From contig NZ_CP162601.1 of NCBI RefSeq assembly GCF_040957575.1, positions 124,001 through 188,000 of the forward strand: a stretch of DNA of 64,000 nucleotides. The letters run 5' to 3'. This stretch comes from Vibrio sp. HB236076 (lineage in GTDB: Bacteria; Pseudomonadota; Gammaproteobacteria; Enterobacterales; Vibrionaceae). The position numbers and the translations under genes were made by a program. The notes under the pieces are model-generated. The model searched no databases and was not told the DNA's origin. It was given only the letters and a program-made list of their open reading frames with translations. Shown here piece after piece: positions 55,564 to 64,000 of this stretch (the stretch's first letter is position 1; each line of letters begins with the position of its first letter).

Positions 55564-56780
55564 CGTATTTCTCCTTGGCAGCGTTTAATCACGATTGCGG
55601 TGCCCATGCCGCCGCCAATACACACGGAAGCGAGACCGTAGTCGAGTTGGTGTGAGAGCAGTTGGTAAACTAAGCTGGTGACGATTCGATTACCCGACGC
55701 ACCAATGGGATGACCTAAAGCAATCGCCCCTCCGTTGATATTAGTGCGAGTGAATAGCTCATTGAGCTCGATCTGATGCTCTTCACTGAGTTGTTTCATA
55801 ACGCCTATCGCCTGCGCGGCAAAGGCTTCATTGAGTTCGATGGCCTGAATGTCTTTGAGGGTGATACCGGCTTTTTGCAGCGCATTCGCAATGGCAGGAA
55901 CAGGCCCTAACCCCATGACCTCGGGGGCGACTCCCGCCTGTCCATAGCTTAGGATCTCAGCCAAAGGCGTTAGATGATGCGCTTTGACGGCTTTTTCACT
56001 GGCTAAAATCAATGCAGAAGCGCCATCATTGATACCAGAGGCATTGCCTGCGGTAACGCTACCTTGTGGGTCAAATGCCGGTTTGAGTTTCTCTAGCGTG
56101 GCGAGTTGGCAGTCAAACTTGGGGTATTCATCACGCGTAACTCGTTGTAATTCTCCCCTAATTTTTATCTCTACGGGACAAATCTCGGCCTCAAATCGGC
56201 CATTCTCGATCGCCAATTGAGCTTTGCGCTGACTGTGCAGGGCGAATTCGTCTTGTTGTTGGCGAGTGATCTGCAAAGCGTTGGCAATGTTCTCGGCGGT
56301 TATCCCCATCGGATAATGATGAAAAGCATCAGTGAGGCCATCTTTTAAAATGGAGTCTTCTAGGGCTTGATGTCCTAACTTGGTGCCGCGTCGTATTTGC
56401 GCTGAGCTTATGAAGGGCGCGTTTGACATACTTTCCATGCCTGCGGCAATGATTAAATGGGCATCGTTTGATCGAATATGACTGGCCGCTTCCATGATGG
56501 CTTTCATGCCACTGCCACAGATCATGTTAACGCCATAGGCTGGAGTGGATTGCGCTAAGCCGGCCTTGAGCGCCGCTTGTCGAGTGGCGCCCATTCCGGT
56601 ACCGGCTGACAGCACATGGCCGGCGATAACTTCGTCAATGTTTTGAGCCTCTAGCTCGGTTTGCTTTAAGACGGCTTGGATAGCTTGAGTACCGAGGTCA
56701 GCCGCGCTAAGAGAGGCTAAGGCTCCGTTAAATTTGCCAATTGGTGTTCGTTTAGCCGCAACGATAAAAACACGCTCCAT
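55560..56780 (-). CDS. atoB: Acetyl-CoA C-acetyltransferase (thiolase) AtoB
   Basis: A thiolase of 406 residues. Nucleophile Cys88 is in VNMICGSGMKAIMEA, GGAIALGHPIGASGNRI holds the catalytic His near 361, and the second Cys is in CIGGGMGTAIVI near 391. It interconverts acetoacetyl-CoA and two acetyl-CoA. First gene of the atoB-atoD-atoA set, which can degrade acetoacetate or short-chain acids. A palindromic operator-like sequence lies upstream at 56851-56886. Confidence 0.93.
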   Translation of the reverse strand: MERVFIVAAKRTPIGKFNGALASLSAADLGTQAIQAVLKQTELEAQNIDEVIAGHVLSAGTGMGATRQAALKAGLAQSTPAYGVNMICGSGMKAIMEAASHIRSNDAHLIIAAGMESMSNAPFISSAQIRRGTKLGHQALEDSILKDGLTDAFHHYPMGITAENIANALQITRQQQDEFALHSQRKAQLAIENGRFEAEICPVEIKIRGELQRVTRDEYPKFDCQLATLEKLKPAFDPQGSVTAGNASGINDGASALILASEKAVKAHHLTPLAEILSYGQAGVAPEVMGLGPVPAIANALQKAGITLKDIQAIELNEAFAAQAIGVMKQLSEEHQIELNELFTRTNINGGAIALGHPIGASGNRIVTSLVYQLLSHQLDYGLASVCIGGGMGTAIVIKRCQGEIR

Positions 56781-56850
56781 AAGTCTTCTTCCTTGTTATG
56801 TCGAGATAGTGTCAGTGTAGGAAGGTATGTGCGGCGGTTATATAGCTGAG

Positions 56851-56886
56851 ATTTCAAAGTCGCTTTGCGAAAATGCAAAGCGATGT
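56851..56886. promoter_or_regulatory. Operator-like palindromes upstream of atoB
   Basis: TCGCTTTGC (56860-56868) and GCAAAGCGA (56875-56883) form a perfect 9-bp inverted repeat, and TTGC-N6-GCAA inside it fits a LysR T-N11-A box. A second CAAAG (56855-56859) forms an overlapping CAAAG-TCG-CTTTG palindrome. The site lies about 70 bases before atoB and just after the neighbouring LysR gene. Confidence 0.6.
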
Positions 56887-56921
56887 TGTGCCTTGTGCCT
56901 AAAAAAGGGCGGTGATGGCGC

Positions 56922-57809
56922 TTAGCCTGAAGTTAAGAGAAATTGTTTGAAGTCCTGGCTAATGGCTGAAGCGTTTTTGGCGGAGTGGTAATAGAGGTTT
57001 AGGCTCCAGGTGCTGGTGTGGTAATCCGTGAGTATCTGCTCTAACTGGTTATTTTTTAGCGCTGGTTCAACCACAAAATGAGGCAGGTAAGCGATACCTA
57101 AGTCATTCAGCGCGCCTTGCAGCAGTAAGTCACTGTCGTTAATCTCGATGGTTTTAGGGACTTTGATCAATGACGTTTCTTGTTGTTGACCAAAGATCCA
57201 GTCGTTACTGCCTGTCAAGGTAGAGGCGTACAAACAGGCATGATGACAGAGATCTTCGGGTGTTTTGGGGTAAGTGTGTTGCTTGAGGTAGTTCGGTGAG
57301 GCGACCACCACAAATGGGCTGGTCATGATTTCTCTTTTAACCAGTAATAAGTCTTTTTCTCTGTACCCCTGAAAATGGGCATTGGCTGAAATCATCAGAT
57401 CAGATTGCGTGGCAAGATCTAAAGCCCAGGGCGTCACGGTGATATTAAATGTGACACCGGGTTTGTCCTGACGATAGCGACGGATTTTATCCATGAGGTA
57501 ATGATTGGCATAGACAGGGGTACAGGCAATGTGGATATGGCCTTTACTGCTGTCTTGAAAATCTTCGAGCGTTCGCGTGATTTGCTGGGCTTTATCCGTC
57601 AGAGGCGCAAATTCTTGATAGAGGGTTAATCCTGCCGCGGTCGGTTCGAGTAAGCGATTGGTGCGATGGCACAAGCGGGTGCCAAAGTGTTGCTCGAGCT
57701 CTTGCAACCAGCGACTGCCGGCCGAGATTGAGATTTGACACTGACGAGCCGCCGCCGAAATTGAGCCAGAGCGAATAACTCGAACAAAAAACGCCATTTT
57801 ATCAAGCAT
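56922..57809 (-). CDS. LysR-family regulator of the ato genes (predicted)
   Basis: A protein of 295 residues with a helix-turn-helix in MAFFVRVIRSGSISAAARQCQISISAGSRWLQELEQHFGTRLCHRTNRLLEPTAAG. The effector domain starts GHIHIACTPVYANHYL, as in the CrgA/YafC-like group. It lies immediately upstream of atoBDA on the same strand, so it is a candidate regulator of that operon; a fitting palindrome lies between them. Start ATG 57809. Confidence 0.88.
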   Translation of the reverse strand: MLDKMAFFVRVIRSGSISAAARQCQISISAGSRWLQELEQHFGTRLCHRTNRLLEPTAAGLTLYQEFAPLTDKAQQITRTLEDFQDSSKGHIHIACTPVYANHYLMDKIRRYRQDKPGVTFNITVTPWALDLATQSDLMISANAHFQGYREKDLLLVKREIMTSPFVVVASPNYLKQHTYPKTPEDLCHHACLYASTLTGSNDWIFGQQQETSLIKVPKTIEINDSDLLLQGALNDLGIAYLPHFVVEPALKNNQLEQILTDYHTSTWSLNLYYHSAKNASAISQDFKQFLLTSG

Positions 57810-58261
57810 AATTATGACACTAGTTGTTTGAAAATAAGTTACTTTTTAACCTATTTTCAATTAATATGCGCAGTGTTGCGTCCCAGTTTTGGTATTAATG
57901 ATCGCGCAGAGTATGATCATTTCGTATCAAGCTCACTTATCGTTCAATGATTTGGGTGAGTTGTGGTGGTAGGATTTTATCGTTAATGATAGCAATGTGG
58001 TCCTGAGCTGAATGGGTTTGGTTGCTTTTTATTCATGAAAAGAATATTTTTAGAGTAAAACTGTGGCATGTATCGCGTTAAAATTTAAACAATAGAATTT
58101 TTTTCGTTTACGTGACAAAGTAGGAAGGTGTTTCGTTGTATTCATTGAGTAGGGCATCATGGTTTATGTTGGCCACTGAGAGCAGCAGAAACATTGAGTA
58201 AAGGCAATGTGGCTATGTGGTCCTTGCCCTAAGTAAAATCGAGTTAATCAAAGGGAAAGTT
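57810..58261. other. Long intergenic region before the yjb operon
   Basis: About 450 AT-rich bases between the LysR gene and yjbE. It should hold the yjb promoter and a long leader. I saw several T/A-rich stretches but no confident operator, riboswitch or ORF. A weak GGCAA/TTGCC stem lies at about 58205-58230. Confidence 0.4.
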
Positions 58262-58546
58262 ATGAAAAATATTGCGTTGGCTTTAATTATGTCTTTAGGT
58301 GTGGTTGCACCATCATTTGCAACAACTGAGGGCGCTAGTGCTGGTTCAGCAACCGGTTCTGCTGGTACCGCAGGTACTGTCGGCACGGCAGGTACAGCTG
58401 GTGCTGCAGGTTCTGCAGCTGCTGTTGGTGGTATCTCTACTGCCGCTGCAGTGGGTGTTGGCGCAGCTGTTGTTACGACCGCAGCGGTTGTGGCAAGCGA
58501 CAACGACAACACCACATCAACGTCTACATCGGTATCTGCTCAATAA
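58262..58546 (+). CDS. yjbE: YjbE-like secreted Ala/Gly/Thr-rich protein
   Basis: A protein of 94 residues. The signal peptide (MKNIALALIMSLGVVAPSFA) is followed by low-complexity sequence: GS/GT/A repeats (residues about 25-55), a hydrophobic AAAVGVGAAVVTTAAVVA segment and a Ser/Thr tail (DNDNTTSTSTSVSAQ). This matches the E. coli YjbE pattern and its position as the first gene of yjbEFGH, an exopolysaccharide-linked operon. ATG 58262 follows AAAGGGAAAG. A hairpin terminator follows, so yjbE may be made in excess. Confidence 0.85.
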   Translation: MKNIALALIMSLGVVAPSFATTEGASAGSATGSAGTAGTVGTAGTAGAAGSAAAVGGISTAAAVGVGAAVVTTAAVVASDNDNTTSTSTSVSAQ

Positions 58547-58560
58547 TCAGTGCCTAAACC

Positions 58561-58588
58561 AAGCAACCGCGTTATGCGGTTGCTTTTT
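58561..58588 (+). terminator. Hairpin/terminator between yjbE and yjbF
   Basis: GCAACCGC (58563-58570) and GCGGTTGC (58576-58583), perfect, loop GTTAT, then five T. It is a good intrinsic terminator inside an operon, so most transcripts may stop after yjbE and part read on into yjbFGH. Confidence 0.88.
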
Positions 58589-58625
58589 TATTCCCTCGGT
58601 ACTTTTTATTTTTATGGTAATCGCT

Positions 58626-59309
58626 ATGTTAAAGGCACGATACCTAGTCGCCTTAACCAGTGTTGTGCTCCTTGGTGCATGCACTCAGAAAGTTAAAGAC
58701 CTCAATGCCACCCTTCAGGCTGCCTTTATTGGCCCAGAGTCAAACCAGGTTTCACAGCAACTAGTAGAAAACACCCCTTACGCTTCTTTATTTGCTCAAC
58801 AAGATAGCGACCCCCAAGCTTTATTGGTTCTAGGTTGGGTAGAGCCTGGGCTTTATCATCAGCAATTTAAATGGTTATCAGCGGATAATGAGATCTTGGT
58901 AACGGAAGCGGGTCGAATCGTCAAAACCGTGAATTTTCAGTATGGCGATTTGTTGCGCTTAACCGCGACGTCTCCCGACCCTCTAGCGCTAAATCTACTC
59001 AAGCCATCGACGCCAAAAAGGTGGCAATATACCCTAGATTGGCAGCCTGGCTATCACATTGGTTACCAAGCTGAGTCGCAGTTTATTTTAGGTCAAGCCG
59101 AAAATGTGACCATGCCTACGCAAACGAAGTTATTGATCCCGGTAACCGAGGTGGTGACGGTGAAAGCACTGTCATTGAGCTATCAAAATACCTTTTGGTT
59201 AAACCCTCAAACTGGCTTAGTTGAAATGGCTGAGCAACATCTTTTCCCTGGCTCGAAAATATTTAAAACGGCGATTGGAAAAGCGTATTCTGCGGGAGCG
59301 TCATCGTGA
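58626..59309 (+). CDS. yjbF: YjbF/GfcB-like lipoprotein
   Basis: A lipoprotein of 227 residues with lipobox LLGAC (Cys19). The mature part is the YjbF/GfcB fold (LLVLGWVEPGLYHQQFKWLSADNEILVTEAGRIVKT near 68, YQNTFWLNPQTGLVEMAEQHLFPGS near 195). Such proteins work in group 4 capsule/exopolysaccharide export at the outer membrane. ATG 58626 is used; ATG 58614 is possible. Neither has a strong ribosome site, so coupling or weak initiation is likely. It overlaps yjbG by four bases. Confidence 0.85.
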   Translation: MLKARYLVALTSVVLLGACTQKVKDLNATLQAAFIGPESNQVSQQLVENTPYASLFAQQDSDPQALLVLGWVEPGLYHQQFKWLSADNEILVTEAGRIVKTVNFQYGDLLRLTATSPDPLALNLLKPSTPKRWQYTLDWQPGYHIGYQAESQFILGQAENVTMPTQTKLLIPVTEVVTVKALSLSYQNTFWLNPQTGLVEMAEQHLFPGSKIFKTAIGKAYSAGASS

Positions 59310-60067
59310 AGCTATCTGTACACTTTGCCCTTTGGAGCTTGGCAAGTTCTCTGTTTATCGCGCCAGCCACCTGGTCTAAGACACTGACGAACTCTTTAAC
59401 GGTTGACTATCAAGGCCAGCAGTTTTCACAACAATTCACCCAGCCCTTTCGCCTTGAGCCAGCGATGAATACGCTGTTAACTCAGCAAAACTGGTCAACG
59501 GCTAAGTTTGATTGGCTTACATCGGCATTGTTCGATGTTTCTGCGCCCTACAAATTGAAGACGCAGGTATTGACTCAAATTGATCAGCAGATCGAACGCG
59601 CCGACAATGACTCGCAACGCGCTCAATGGCAGTCACTCAAAAAGCAATTGAGCTTTTGGCAGTACGCTAAGCGATTATTTATCTCTCTTGACCCAGATAA
59701 CGCCAGAGTGAGCCCAAAAGACAATCCTCGCTTAAGTGGTCAGTGGCACGCGGTGCTGATGTCTAACCCTTCCCATGTTTGGGTTTTGGGCGGTGTTGAA
59801 CGTTCTGGCCGTTATGTCTGGTCCGCCCGTCATGGCGCTGATTACTATTTGCAACACGCCCGCCCAGTGGCTGTGGCCAATGATGTTGCTTGGGTGATTC
59901 AAGCAGATGGCAGCGTGGAAAAACACCCCATTGCCTACTGGAACCATCAACACCGCGATATCGCGCCTGGTGCCGTCATTTATCTACCGATGGCGTCGTC
60001 CGTGGGGGGATCGCACAGCGATCTGAATGCTGTCGTTGTTGAATTATTAAGAAATCGAATGCCATGA
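59306..60067 (+). CDS. yjbG: YjbG/GfcC-like periplasmic protein
   Basis: A protein of 253 residues with a signal peptide ending APATWS|KTL near 25. The mature part contains the capsule biosynthesis GfcC features (NARVSPKDNPRLSGQWHAVLMSNPSHVWVLGGVERSG, PIAYWNHQHRDIAPGAVIYLPMA). The partner proteins are YjbF and YjbH. Start is GTG 59306, overlapping the yjbF stop (GTGA), and the end overlaps yjbH by four bases (ATGA), so the operon is tightly coupled. Confidence 0.87.
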   Translation: MKLSVHFALWSLASSLFIAPATWSKTLTNSLTVDYQGQQFSQQFTQPFRLEPAMNTLLTQQNWSTAKFDWLTSALFDVSAPYKLKTQVLTQIDQQIERADNDSQRAQWQSLKKQLSFWQYAKRLFISLDPDNARVSPKDNPRLSGQWHAVLMSNPSHVWVLGGVERSGRYVWSARHGADYYLQHARPVAVANDVAWVIQADGSVEKHPIAYWNHQHRDIAPGAVIYLPMASSVGGSHSDLNAVVVELLRNRMP

Positions 60068-62265
60068 AAAAACACACTGCTTCTTCTTGGAGACTCTCTC
60101 TTCTTTCACTAAGTGTGCTCGCCAGTTTGACCCCTAAGGTCATGGCGGATTCGTTTAGCGGTCCTGTCTTGACTCACTCGCAGTCTGATTTTGGTGGCGT
60201 TGGCTTAATGCAGATGCCAAGCGCACGCATGATGGAGCAAGGTGAGTTTACTTTTAACGTGACCAACAATGATGACTACATCAACTATGCTGTGTCATTA
60301 CAGGTGTTTCCTTGGCTTGAGTCGACCATTCGTTATACCCAAGTTCACGATTTGCTTTACAGCGACGATGCCTCATTCAGTGGTGATACCGATTACACGG
60401 ATAAATCGATTGATATCAAGGCTCGCTTGCTAGAAGAGAGTTTTTGGCTTCCACAAGTATCACTGGGGTTTCGAGATATCGGCGGCACCGGATTATTTGA
60501 CAGTGAATTTATTGCCGCCAACAAGCGTCTAGGCCCGTTAGATTTTACCTTGGGGATTGGCTGGGGCTACATAGGCAACAGTGGTAATTTATTCGGCAAA
60601 ACATCAGGCTCGAGTGACTGTGAGCGAGATAGTGCCTTTGAAAGTGAAGGTGGTAGCATTGAGCTTGGCCGCATGTTTACCGGTTGTACTGCCGTTTTTG
60701 GTGGTCTTGAGTACCAAACGCCTTGGCAACCTTTGGTGTTAAAGCTGGAATACGATGGCAATGATTACCAAAGTGACTTTCCGGTTACCGAGGGGGATAT
60801 CTCGATGCCGGTCGACAGTCATTGGAATGTCGGCGCGGTGTATGCGTTGACCGACTGGGCAAAAATCCGCCTGAGTTACGAGCGAGGCAATACACTGACG
60901 GCCGGCTTATCTATGGGCACGAACTTGGCGAATTTGCGCTCTGTGTGGATTGATGACAAAGCACCGTCTTATCAAGAAACCGCGCCAGTAGATCAACTGA
61001 CTGATGAGCAATGGGTACAACTCACCCAAGATATCAACGACATCGCCGGGTATAAGCAGACCTCGGTTTACCAAAAAGAGGATGTGGTGACCGTGGTTGG
61101 CGAGGCGAAAAAGTATCGCGATCGCCGTGAAGGCGAAGAGCGCGTTGCGACTCTCATCGCCAACACTGGCCTAAGCGCCAAGACTTATCGAGTGGTGGAA
61201 GTTTCTGATAAGCAAAGCGTTGCTCAGACAGACATCGACGCTCATACGTTTAAACGGGTAGCGCAAGTCGATTACCCTAATGCGCGGTTTGACGATGCTC
61301 GTTTTCCGACCGAAGCCAAAGAGGTTGACGGTGAGCTCAAAGCGCAAAGTATTGATGATCTCGACTATGGGTTGTCGCCATCGTTGAAACAAACCTTCGG
61401 GAGTGCAGAAGGGTTTTATCTGTATGCGATTGGCATGAACGCCAGTGCCAGTTATTGGCTCAATGATCACTTTATCGCTTCGGGTTCATTGTATGGCAAT
61501 ATTGAAAACAACTATGATAAGTTTACTTATACCGTGCCACCGGATGGCACATCGGTTAAGCGAGTACGAACGCTAGCTAGGCAGTACCTCGACCCTCGAG
61601 TCTCTTTGAGTAACTTGCAGCTGACCTACCTCGACCGCTTGAGTGATAATGTCTACTTTCAGGCCTACGGCGGTTATTTAGAGTCTATGTTTGCAGGGGC
61701 AGGTAGCGAAATTTTGTATCGCCCACTGCAGTCTAATTGGGCTTTTGGGGTGGATGCCAACTATGTTAAGCAGCGCAATCCGAATTCCTTCTTTGGTTTG
61801 TATGAGCAAGAGTGGCATTACGACGCAGAGACCAACCAAAACTACCAAGTTCAAACAGGGGGCTTTACTGGTCAAGCGACCTTGTATTGGCAGCCAGAAT
61901 TTTCAGGTTTGTTTGACAACTCGCTGCTACAACTGAAAGCGGGCCAATATTTAGCTGGCGACAAAGGGGTCACGGTCGATTTTTCTAAGCAGTTTGACAG
62001 TGGGGTGATCGCAGGGGTTTATGCGACTAAAACCAATTTGTCTGCTGAAGAATACGGTGAAGGCAGTTTTACCAAAGGTTTTTACCTGTCCATTCCTATG
62101 GACATCTTGATGGTGAAACCCAGCACGAGTCGCTTGAAGTTCTCTTGGCAGCCGCTGACCCGTGATGGCGGACAGATGCTCAACCGCAAGTATGAACTTT
62201 ATGATGTGACCGATCCCAGATCGCCTTGGTATAGCCGAGCAATCCCGGACTCAAGGTTACCTTAA
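60064..62265 (+). CDS. yjbH: YjbH/GfcD-like outer-membrane protein
   Basis: A protein of 733 residues. A signal peptide ends MADSF near 29, without a lipobox. The YjbH features are GGVGLMQMPSARMMEQGEFTFNVTNNDDYINYAVSLQVFPWLESTIRYT, then KSIDIKARLLEESFWLPQVSLGFRDIGGTGLF, and a C-terminal beta-strand-rich part ending SRAIPDSRLP. It is predicted to form a large outer-membrane beta barrel (two barrels in GfcD) used for exopolysaccharide export. Last gene of the operon; a terminator follows. Confidence 0.9.
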   Translation: MKKHTASSWRLSLLSLSVLASLTPKVMADSFSGPVLTHSQSDFGGVGLMQMPSARMMEQGEFTFNVTNNDDYINYAVSLQVFPWLESTIRYTQVHDLLYSDDASFSGDTDYTDKSIDIKARLLEESFWLPQVSLGFRDIGGTGLFDSEFIAANKRLGPLDFTLGIGWGYIGNSGNLFGKTSGSSDCERDSAFESEGGSIELGRMFTGCTAVFGGLEYQTPWQPLVLKLEYDGNDYQSDFPVTEGDISMPVDSHWNVGAVYALTDWAKIRLSYERGNTLTAGLSMGTNLANLRSVWIDDKAPSYQETAPVDQLTDEQWVQLTQDINDIAGYKQTSVYQKEDVVTVVGEAKKYRDRREGEERVATLIANTGLSAKTYRVVEVSDKQSVAQTDIDAHTFKRVAQVDYPNARFDDARFPTEAKEVDGELKAQSIDDLDYGLSPSLKQTFGSAEGFYLYAIGMNASASYWLNDHFIASGSLYGNIENNYDKFTYTVPPDGTSVKRVRTLARQYLDPRVSLSNLQLTYLDRLSDNVYFQAYGGYLESMFAGAGSEILYRPLQSNWAFGVDANYVKQRNPNSFFGLYEQEWHYDAETNQNYQVQTGGFTGQATLYWQPEFSGLFDNSLLQLKAGQYLAGDKGVTVDFSKQFDSGVIAGVYATKTNLSAEEYGEGSFTKGFYLSIPMDILMVKPSTSRLKFSWQPLTRDGGQMLNRKYELYDVTDPRSPWYSRAIPDSRLP

Positions 62266-62293
62266 TTCGGTTCCATCGATTAAAAGTGACAAC

Positions 62294-62320
62294 AAGGCGC
62301 TGGTGACAGCGCCTTTTTTT
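62294..62320 (+). terminator. Terminator of the yjbEFGH operon
   Basis: AAGGCGCTG (62294-62302) pairs perfectly with CAGCGCCTT (62307-62315) around GTGA and is followed by a T-run. Confidence 0.93.
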
Positions 62321-62459
62321 GTTTTCGAGCAAGTGTTTTGTCGGCATTATCGATAGGGTATGCGTGACCGGTTTCTTATGGTTTCTCTGCTTTTACGCAC
62401 ATTTTGGTGAATTTTAGAAGACATTCATACATTTTGGGTTATGATTGTTTTAAGGGCAG

Positions 62460-62493
62460 TGAGTCGTTGGGATTGGACAAGCACAACGACTCA
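62460..62493 (+). repeat. Perfect 10-bp inverted repeat in the chemoreceptor leader
   Basis: TGAGTCGTTG (62460-62469) and CAACGACTCA (62484-62493) with a 14-base spacer. It lies 80-113 bases before the ATG and has no T-run, so an operator or mRNA structure is more likely than a terminator. Confidence 0.55.
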
Positions 62494-62572
62494 TCGCAAC
62501 CCGTAGTGGGGCATTACCCTCTTTCATTGCCAAAATGTTGTGATATCCAGACCATTGGAAGGTGTGATCATT

Positions 62573-64000
62573 ATGTATTTATCTTTAATTCAACGCGTCG
62601 TCGGCGGGTTTGCGTTGTTAATTGTGTGTGTGTTGGCCGTCAGTGGTTCGGCGTATTTCTCACAACAGAAAATGTCTGATCAGTTGACCTTAACGGCATC
62701 GACGTTAACAGAGTTGCTCGATCAGTCAAATACTCTGCTGCTCCATATTCAAAATGCCAATCGACTGGTGTTAGTGCACGCCAATAGCACCCAAGCCACA
62801 CTTCGAACTCAACTCGAGCAGCAGTTTTCTGCTCAGCAACAAGAGATAACGAGCTTATTTCAGGATCTGGAACAAGGCTTTGCCCGTTATCCACAGTTAG
62901 AGCAACCTCTGCACACATTGCAAAAGCAAACGGAGTCGTTCTTTTTACATGCACAACAACACCTTGCGATTCAAAACCAGCGAGTAGAAGCTCGTTTGGC
63001 CTCTGCACAAGAGCTCAGTCAGTTTGATGGTGAATGGATTTTCTTTGAGCAAGATATCGCGGATCTTAAAGCGGATGCCGAGTTTGATGAAAACCAAAAT
63101 GCCTTGTGGGATTTAGACGTGATCTTGGCACAAGGCATTGGTGTGAAAGGGTACTTGCAAAGAGTTTTAGCGGTTGAAAAGCCCGATAACATGCAGGCAT
63201 TAGTGCAAGCGGTCGACAAGCACTTGCTGTTATTTAGCGAAAAGAGTCGACATGTTCTCGAGATCATGCCAAGCAGTGAAGAAAGTCTCTCCGTGTATCT
63301 CAATTTGTTGACCCGTACGGTTTCTGAACCACAAGGGTTGATTCATCAACACCTTAAATATCTAGACCGGCAAAATAAGAGCGCTGATTTATTGGCGTCA
63401 ATGACGACGCAAATTAACCAAGTGATCAAGGAAGGCAACGCGTTGGCCAGTGCCGTACGTCAACTTTCCGCGCAGGCGCTGCAGGTGGCTAATCAGCAAT
63501 CGGACTTTTCTATCAAGCTCAATGCTATTTTGGCGGTGCTGTCTATGGTGGTCGGGGTGGTGGTTGCCGTGACGGTTGTCAGTGCAATACGCAAGCCATT
63601 AGCGCGAATTACTCAGGCATTATCGGCTCTGAGCCAAGGTGATATGACGCATAAAATATCAGGCCAGTACTGCTCAGAAATGGGGATAGTGACAGATAAT
63701 ATTAATGCCTTGAGTGAGCAGTTATGTTCGGTATTGGCACAGATCCAAGGGTCGGCACGGGAAGTCGGGCAAGTGGCTCAAGAAAGCTATGCCATGAGTC
63801 AAAAAGCGCGAGATGAAGTACAAGAGCAGCGCCAACAAACCGATTCAATGGCGACGGCAGTGACCGAGATGGAGTCGGCGGTCAATGAAGTGGCAAGCCA
63901 CGCCGCGACGAGCAGTCAGCGCGTCGATGAAGTGGCGTCGTTGGCAGAGACCAATATGAGTACCATGAATGACAATTTGGACTTTATGCACCAGCTTAAA
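62573..64000 (+). CDS. Methyl-accepting chemotaxis protein, N-terminal part (cut by window end)
   Basis: An open frame from ATG 62573 continues to the window end with no stop (476 codons). It has membrane helix 1 (about 8-30), a large helical sensor region (about 31-312) rich in Gln and Glu, membrane helix 2 (about 316-340, AILAVLSMVVGVVVAVTVV) and a HAMP domain (RKPLARITQALSALSQGDM). The signalling coiled coil begins EMESAVNEVASHAATSSQRVDEVA, close to a methylation-helix motif. It should signal to CheA; the ligand is unknown. A GGAAGG ribosome site lies about 10 bases upstream. Confidence 0.9.
   Translation, partial: MYLSLIQRVVGGFALLIVCVLAVSGSAYFSQQKMSDQLTLTASTLTELLDQSNTLLLHIQNANRLVLVHANSTQATLRTQLEQQFSAQQQEITSLFQDLEQGFARYPQLEQPLHTLQKQTESFFLHAQQHLAIQNQRVEARLASAQELSQFDGEWIFFEQDIADLKADAEFDENQNALWDLDVILAQGIGVKGYLQRVLAVEKPDNMQALVQAVDKHLLLFSEKSRHVLEIMPSSEESLSVYLNLLTRTVSEPQGLIHQHLKYLDRQNKSADLLASMTTQINQVIKEGNALASAVRQLSAQALQVANQQSDFSIKLNAILAVLSMVVGVVVAVTVVSAIRKPLARITQALSALSQGDMTHKISGQYCSEMGIVTDNINALSEQLCSVLAQIQGSAREVGQVAQESYAMSQKARDEVQEQRQQTDSMATAVTEMESAVNEVASHAATSSQRVDEVASLAETNMSTMNDNLDFMHQLK

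Larger units (their letters stand above)
62266..62572. other. Intergenic region between yjbH and the chemoreceptor gene
   Basis: About 300 bases. It contains the yjbH terminator (62294-62320) and a 10-bp inverted repeat at 62460-62493. The promoter of the chemoreceptor should lie here, but none was certain. Confidence 0.5.

Noticed and set aside
58299..58613. Long frame running from yjbE into yjbF
   Set aside because: Within yjbE it reads the Ala/Gly codons out of phase as Leu/Val/Gln. Only the part from 58614 or 58626, with a signal peptide and lipobox, is real.

Overview
The window reads as a chromosomal segment of a marine gamma-proteobacterium of the Vibrionaceae. The evidence is gene order and protein similarity recalled from memory, with no search run. 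The left part (1 to about 28.3 kb) is a conserved core: the end of the type II secretion (eps/gsp) operon, cysQ-nudE, nfuA, comF, bioH, tex, greB, ompR-envZ, xanP, recG, and trmH-spoT-rpoZ-gmk. This is the order I know from Vibrio. No rRNA, tRNA, CRISPR array, transposase or phage gene was seen.

Layout. 1-3.7 kb holds gspJ(partial)KLMN on +. 3.8-6.9 kb holds cysQ, nudE, nfuA and comF on -, with a strong IscR-type site in front of nfuA. 6.9-8.3 kb holds bioH and a small unknown protein on +. tex follows on -, then a GNAT enzyme, greB, an ABM-fold protein, a secreted His/Lys-rich protein and a MASE1-PAS-PAS-GGDEF-EAL protein. 16.8-20 kb holds an EamA transporter and ompR-envZ on +. 20-28.2 kb holds xanP, recG, trmH, spoT, rpoZ and gmk on -. 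A family of short intergenic repeats with TATACCAATCT-type ends appears four times in this core.

From 28.4 kb the character changes to small transport or catabolic modules, most paired with a regulator. These are tauCBA with a divergent MocR/TauR-type regulator; a nitroreductase and a LysR; a class-C-like acid phosphatase; a TetR-controlled divergent set (GSH-dependent isomerase, AhpD-like protein, YghU and a haloacid dehalogenase); a BCCT carrier; two MFS carriers with a LysR; an Lrp-type regulator facing a cysteine-synthase-like lyase; nhaB; a FocA-CBS fusion facing a YeiE-like LysR; a SerC-like aminotransferase with a TSUP exporter; and the atoDAB set with its LysR.

The right end (58.2-62.3 kb) is a yjbEFGH exopolysaccharide/outer-membrane operon with a hairpin after the first gene, followed by a chemotaxis receptor cut by the window edge.

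The best candidates for something new are: the SerC-like enzyme that appears to have lost part of its phosphate site and sits next to a sulfite-type exporter and a YeiE-like regulator; the TetR-operated thiol/halide module with two identical operators; the repeat family and its insertion into the leaders of xanP and ompR; and the large palindrome between tauA and tauR.
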